A stretch of DNA of 6,838 nt from Gammaproteobacteria bacterium (GTDB taxonomy: Bacteria; Pseudomonadota; Gammaproteobacteria; UBA9214): contig JAOUCV010000118.1 of NCBI GenBank assembly GCA_029859555.1, forward strand, positions 1 to 6,838, read 5' to 3'. The notes beneath the pieces are model-generated. The model made no database searches, had not been told where the DNA came from, and saw nothing but the letters and a program-made list of their open reading frames with translations. Shown here piece after piece: positions 3,588 to 6,838 of the stretch. Both the position numbers and the translations under genes were made by a program. Numbering within the stretch: position 1 is the stretch's first letter; every line of letters begins with the position of its first letter.

Positions 3588-6347
3588 TTACTGGTCCGTA
3601 TCTGCCAGTGCCGCATGGGCAGCAGCCAGGCGGGCTACCGGCACACGCGGGCTTGAACAGGATACATAGCTCAAGCCAATGGAATGGCAGAAGTGAATCG
3701 ACTGAGGGTGTCCACCGTGTTCGCCACAGATACCCACTTTCATGCCCGGGCGTGTCTGGCGACCCCATTCGACCGCCAGCTGCATCAGCTTGCCGACACC
3801 CTTGAGATCCAGCACCTCGAACGGATTGTCCTGCAGAATGCCACTGTTGTTATACATTGGCAGGAACTTGTTCTCTGCATCCTCGCGTGAGAACGAGAAG
3901 GTCGCCTGGGTCAGGTCGTTGGTGCCGAAAGAGAAGAACTCGGCCTCCTCGGCGAGGCTACCGGCGCGCATGCAGGAACGCACCACCTCCATCATGGAGC
4001 CAAACTTGTAGTCCACTTTCAGACCATATTTATCCTCGACCACCGCGTGTACAGCATCAGCAAAACTTTTCACCCGATTCAGTTCCTGCGAGGTACAGAC
4101 CTGCGGCACCATGATTTCCGGCCGGACATCAAAACCCTCCTGCTGGCATTCGGCAGCGGCTTCCAGAACCGCGCAGATCTGCATCGAATAGATCTCCGGG
4201 AAAGACAGTCCCAGGCGCACGCCGCGGTGCCCCAGCATCGGGTTCACCTCGTACAGGGCGCGAACCTTTTTCAGCATGGTTGCCTTTTTCTCAATGGCCT
4301 CTTCGACCAGCCGCGGGTCAGTCAAACAAGCCACGTTGGGTTGTTCCCGGTCGCCGTACATGAACTTCACGGCGTCAGCCAGGATGGTCATGCCGGTCAC
4401 GGTATCCTTCAGGTGACGCAGCTGATCGAGCTCTTCCACCAGTTGATTTTCCGAGGGCAGAAACTCGTGGATAGGCGGGTCCAGCAGACGGATGGTGACT
4501 GGCCGCGGCGCCATGGCCTTGAAAATACCCTTGAAGTCCTCGCGCTGCATCGGCAGCAGCTTGTCCAGTGCCGCCTGCCGGTCGGCAGTGGTTTCCGCTA
4601 CGATCATCTCAATAACGACAGGCAATCTTTCCACGCCGTTGAACATGCGTTCGGTACGGCACAGGCCGATACCCATGGCACCGTACTTGAGTGCCTGTTC
4701 GGCATCGGGGGGGGTGTCGGCATTGGCCATCACCTTGAGACGGGCGGCTTCATCGGCCCAGCCCAGCAGGGTGACGAGCTCCGAGGAAAACTCGGACTCG
4801 ATCATCGGCACCTCGCCGAGGTAAACATCGCCCGTGGTGCCATCAAGGGTTATCACGTCACCTTCGCTGATGGTCTGTGTACCGACGAAGGCCTTGCGCA
4901 TCTGCACATCGACATGAATACCCTCGGCACCCGCTACACAGGGTTTGCCCATGCCGCGTGCGACGACGGCCGCGTGTGACGTCTTGCCGCCACGCGCCGT
5001 GAGGATACCCTGTGATGCAAAAAAGCCGTGAATGTCCTCGGGTTTAGTTTCCTCGCGCACCAGGATGATGCGCTGGCCGCCTTGCCCCAGATGTTCGGCA
5101 CGATCGGCATCGAACACGGCGTGTCCTGTTGCCGCGCCGGGTGATGCGGGCAGGCCGCGAGCCACGGGGGCATTCTTGGCAGTGGGATCGAGGCGCGGAA
5201 ACAGTAACTGCTCCAGCATGTCCGGCTGGATACGCAACAGCGCCTGTTGTTTATCGATCAAACCTTCCTGCATCATGTCCACCGAGGTACGCACCAGTGC
5301 GGCGGTGTTCATTTTGCCGTTGCGGGTCTGCAGGCAGTAGAAACGTCCCTTCTCGATGGTGAACTCGAAGTCCTGTACTTCGTGATAGTGGGATTCCAGA
5401 CGATCACGCAGCACCTCCAGCTCCTGGTACATCGCCGGCATTTCCGCTGCCATCATATCGATCGACTTGGGAGTACGAATACCGGCAACCACGTCCTCAC
5501 CCTGTGCATTCACCAGGTACTCGCCGAACAGCCGGTTTTCGCCCGTATCGGGGTAGCGGGTAAAGCCGACACCGGTTGCGGAATCATCACCCAGGTTACC
5601 AAATACCATGGTGCACAGGTTGACCGCGGTGCCATTGGCCATCTCTGGCGTGATATTGAATTCGCGCCGGTAGTCGACCGCGCGTTTGCCCATCCAGGAA
5701 TCGAATACCGACTTCACCGCCATCTCCAGCTGTTCCATTGGATCATCCGGAAAGGCCTTGCCGGTTTCGCGCTCAACCACCTCCAGAAAACGGTCGGAGA
5801 TTTCGCGCAGATCGCGCGCTGTCAACGTAACATCCTCTTTGGCGCCGGCCTTTTCCTTGACGGCCTCGAATTCGGCATCGAAGGCCTCGTCACTCACCCC
5901 CATCGCAACCTTGCCGAACAGCTGGATGAAGCGTCGATAGGCATCCCAGCCAAAACGCTCGTTGCCGGTCTGCGCAATCAGGCTCTTCAGGGTATCGATA
6001 TTGAGCCCGAGGTTGAGAATGGTATCCATCATGCCAGGCATGGACATGGCAGAACCCGAACGTACCGAAATAAGCAGTGGATTCTCACCGGCGCCAAAGG
6101 TCTTGCCGGTTTTTTCTTCGAGTGCCCGCATCTGCTCGCGAACCTCTTCCATGACCCCGGCGGGCAAATCGTGATCAGCATGATCCAGGTAATACAGACA
6201 GGCCTCTGTTGTGATAACGAAGCCGGGCGGCACGTTGATGCCGATCTGGGTCATTTCGCAGAGGTTGGCACCCTTGCCACCAAGCAGCATCTTGTTGCTG
6301 CCATCACCCTGTTCGAATGCATAGACGTACTTCTCCTTGTTACCCAT
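3588..6347 (-). CDS. ppdK: pyruvate, phosphate dikinase, 919 aa
   Basis: PPDK reversibly converts ATP, Pi and pyruvate to AMP, PPi and phosphoenolpyruvate (cytosol), serving gluconeogenesis or PPi-based glycolysis. The N-terminal ATP-grasp part (about 1-345) shows the GGKGANLCEM loop (23-32), VRSGSAMSMPGMMDT (95-109) and the FTIEKGRFYCLQTRNGK strand-loop (329-345). The swivelling phosphohistidine domain (about 395-515) carries LPASPGAATG and TARGGKTSHAAVVARG, with catalytic His458 and Thr456, the position phosphorylated by plant-type regulators. The C-terminal TIM barrel (about 530-910) shows GIGLCRTERMF, RLLDPPIHEFLP, NPMLGHRGVRLG, FGTNDLTQ and GICGEHGG with catalytic Cys874. Length is full. 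The start ATG has AAGGAG seven bases upstream. Within generally conserved C-terminal motifs, GGH replaces the more common GGD/GGE and SCSSPR replaces SCSPFR; these may be clade-specific. It is convergent with gnd and co-directional with the upstream TIGR02450 gene, 238 bases away. Confidence 0.98.
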   Translation of the reverse strand: MGNKEKYVYAFEQGDGSNKMLLGGKGANLCEMTQIGINVPPGFVITTEACLYYLDHADHDLPAGVMEEVREQMRALEEKTGKTFGAGENPLLISVRSGSAMSMPGMMDTILNLGLNIDTLKSLIAQTGNERFGWDAYRRFIQLFGKVAMGVSDEAFDAEFEAVKEKAGAKEDVTLTARDLREISDRFLEVVERETGKAFPDDPMEQLEMAVKSVFDSWMGKRAVDYRREFNITPEMANGTAVNLCTMVFGNLGDDSATGVGFTRYPDTGENRLFGEYLVNAQGEDVVAGIRTPKSIDMMAAEMPAMYQELEVLRDRLESHYHEVQDFEFTIEKGRFYCLQTRNGKMNTAALVRTSVDMMQEGLIDKQQALLRIQPDMLEQLLFPRLDPTAKNAPVARGLPASPGAATGHAVFDADRAEHLGQGGQRIILVREETKPEDIHGFFASQGILTARGGKTSHAAVVARGMGKPCVAGAEGIHVDVQMRKAFVGTQTISEGDVITLDGTTGDVYLGEVPMIESEFSSELVTLLGWADEAARLKVMANADTPPDAEQALKYGAMGIGLCRTERMFNGVERLPVVIEMIVAETTADRQAALDKLLPMQREDFKGIFKAMAPRPVTIRLLDPPIHEFLPSENQLVEELDQLRHLKDTVTGMTILADAVKFMYGDREQPNVACLTDPRLVEEAIEKKATMLKKVRALYEVNPMLGHRGVRLGLSFPEIYSMQICAVLEAAAECQQEGFDVRPEIMVPQVCTSQELNRVKSFADAVHAVVEDKYGLKVDYKFGSMMEVVRSCMRAGSLAEEAEFFSFGTNDLTQATFSFSREDAENKFLPMYNNSGILQDNPFEVLDLKGVGKLMQLAVEWGRQTRPGMKVGICGEHGGHPQSIHFCHSIGLSYVSCSSPRVPVARLAAAHAALADTDQ

Positions 6348-6354
6348 TAGATTT

Positions 6355-6360
6355 CTCCTT
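6355..6360 (-). promoter_or_regulatory. ribosome binding site of ppdK
   Basis: On the - strand AAGGAG lies seven bases before the ATG at 6347. This is a near-ideal Shine-Dalgarno and fixes the start. It is much stronger than the site in front of gnd. Confidence 0.85.
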
Positions 6361-6585
6361 GGTATGCAAAATAGTCATAAAATAATCAGTGCTGAACCGG
6401 CAGTACCAGACTGTTTGAGACGATCACCCCGGAGCACAGGACGGATTAACGCCCTTGCCCCTGAAATTCATGCCCATTGGGCAATCGCCACCCCTGCTTT
6501 CCCGCCGCATCATGCCGAAATCCTGCCTGAATTTGCCGGGTCGGCCTGCCTGAACTTGTTCGGTGGATTGATTAAGCTGTATAAG
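6361..6585. other. region between the TIGR02450 gene and ppdK
   Basis: No gene is supported here; the rightward frame across it lacks family features. A weak - strand promoter candidate for ppdK is TTCAGC (6396-6391), 17 bases, TATTTT (6373-6368), with 3 and 4 consensus matches. TGCCC/GGGCA (6471-6483) is a short hairpin. CCTGCCTGAA occurs twice, at 6522-6531 and 6545-6554. No T-tract terminator separates the two leftward genes, so read-through is possible. Confidence 0.4.
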
Positions 6586-6813
6586 TTATTTCCAGCCATG
6601 GATCCATTGATTTATGTCTTTCAAATCATGCCATTGTATTGAAATTGAACGCCGGGACATAATGGCTTCAATGCAGCAGGCAGTTACCATTCCTGCCTCA
6701 TCAAACTCTACTTCAGTCACCATAAAGTGCTTTTCCCTGTTTTTCGGTTCTGCCGCTGTCCATTTGCTTTTCAGCAATTTTTTAGGATTAATTTTATTCC
6801 TCAATATTTCCAT
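6586..6813 (-). CDS. TIGR02450-family small Trp-rich protein, 75 aa
   Basis: The protein matches my memory of the TIGR02450/DUF2389 family of small tryptophan-rich proteins of unknown function. The hallmarks are INPKKLLKSKWTA (residues 8-20), EKHFMVTEV (27-35), EAIMSRRSISIQW (49-61) and DLKDINQWIHGW (63-74). Trp at 18, 61, 70 and 74 and the Arg pair 54-55 fit the pattern. Length is normal for the family. There is no signal peptide or membrane segment, so a soluble, single-domain beta-rich fold is likely. The ATG at 6813 has TAAGG about nine bases upstream on the - strand. It lies upstream of ppdK in the same direction, but the gap of more than 200 bases makes a strict operon uncertain. No function is known to me. 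Confidence 0.88.
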   Translation of the reverse strand: MEILRNKINPKKLLKSKWTAAEPKNREKHFMVTEVEFDEAGMVTACCIEAIMSRRSISIQWHDLKDINQWIHGWK

Positions 6814-6838
6814 AGATTTAACCTTACGCCCACAGCAA

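Noticed and set aside
3416..3805. 129-codon + strand frame crossing the gnd-ppdK spacer and the ppdK 3' end
   Set aside because: It begins in the gnd 3' hairpin and runs antisense into PPDK; no protein character.
4047..4979. 310-codon open frame on the + strand opposite ppdK
   Set aside because: It lies wholly antisense to strongly conserved PPDK coding sequence and its translation has no domain or family features; it is a by-product of codon bias.
5247..6350. 367-codon open frame on the + strand opposite the ppdK N-terminal half
   Set aside because: Same reason: antisense to the ATP-grasp region, His-rich composition typical of reverse-strand frames, no credible ribosome site or motif.
6391..6410. 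Sigma54-like GG/GC element upstream of ppdK (CTGGTACTGCC)
   Set aside because: The GG and GC dinucleotides do not have the required spacing to the -12 element.
6337..6642. 101-codon + strand frame upstream of ppdK
   Set aside because: It overlaps the ppdK start and the TIGR02450 gene on the other strand, and has no motif.
1..6838. CRISPR array, tRNA, rRNA, complete insertion sequence or phage module
   Set aside because: No regularly spaced repeats, no tRNA or rRNA signatures and no transposase or phage proteins were found on either strand.

Overview
The window looks like ordinary chromosomal DNA from a gammaproteobacterium. The GC content is moderate (estimated by eye, not computed). The PdxA, 6-phosphogluconate dehydrogenase and pyruvate phosphate dikinase sequences, together with a TIGR02450-type small Trp-rich protein, are all of proteobacterial character. 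I see no rRNA, tRNA, CRISPR array, intact insertion sequence or phage gene. The genus cannot be fixed from the sequence alone.

Layout, left to right: (1) the 3' end of pdxA (vitamin B6 synthesis), + strand, cut by the window edge. (2) A convergent small conserved-looking hypothetical gene (95 aa, - strand). (3) Divergent from it, a small candidate lipoprotein gene (84 aa, + strand), with a reasonable sigma70-type promoter lying across the start of its neighbour. (4) About 830 bases between the lipoprotein and gnd that are poor in genes. They hold one small Arg-Arg-rich gene (59 aa, - strand) with a UUCG hairpin in its probable leader, a 9-bp perfect inverted repeat around a possible decayed reading frame, and a near-perfect dyad that could be an operator. 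(5) gnd, the complete decarboxylating 6-phosphogluconate dehydrogenase (484 aa, + strand), followed by a long hairpin. (6) ppdK, the complete pyruvate phosphate dikinase (919 aa, - strand), convergent with gnd. (7) Upstream of ppdK on the same strand, a 75-aa TIGR02450-family protein.

The two large genes are both central carbon enzymes. Gnd makes ribulose 5-phosphate and NADPH in the oxidative pentose phosphate pathway. PpdK interconverts pyruvate and phosphoenolpyruvate, using ATP/Pi and AMP/PPi. They are convergent and separated by a strong hairpin, so they are neighbours and not an operon. pdxA is not followed by rsmA, which follows it in enterobacteria. No clearly novel multi-gene system is visible. 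The most open questions are the three small uncharacterised proteins and the structured DNA between 1500 and 1830.
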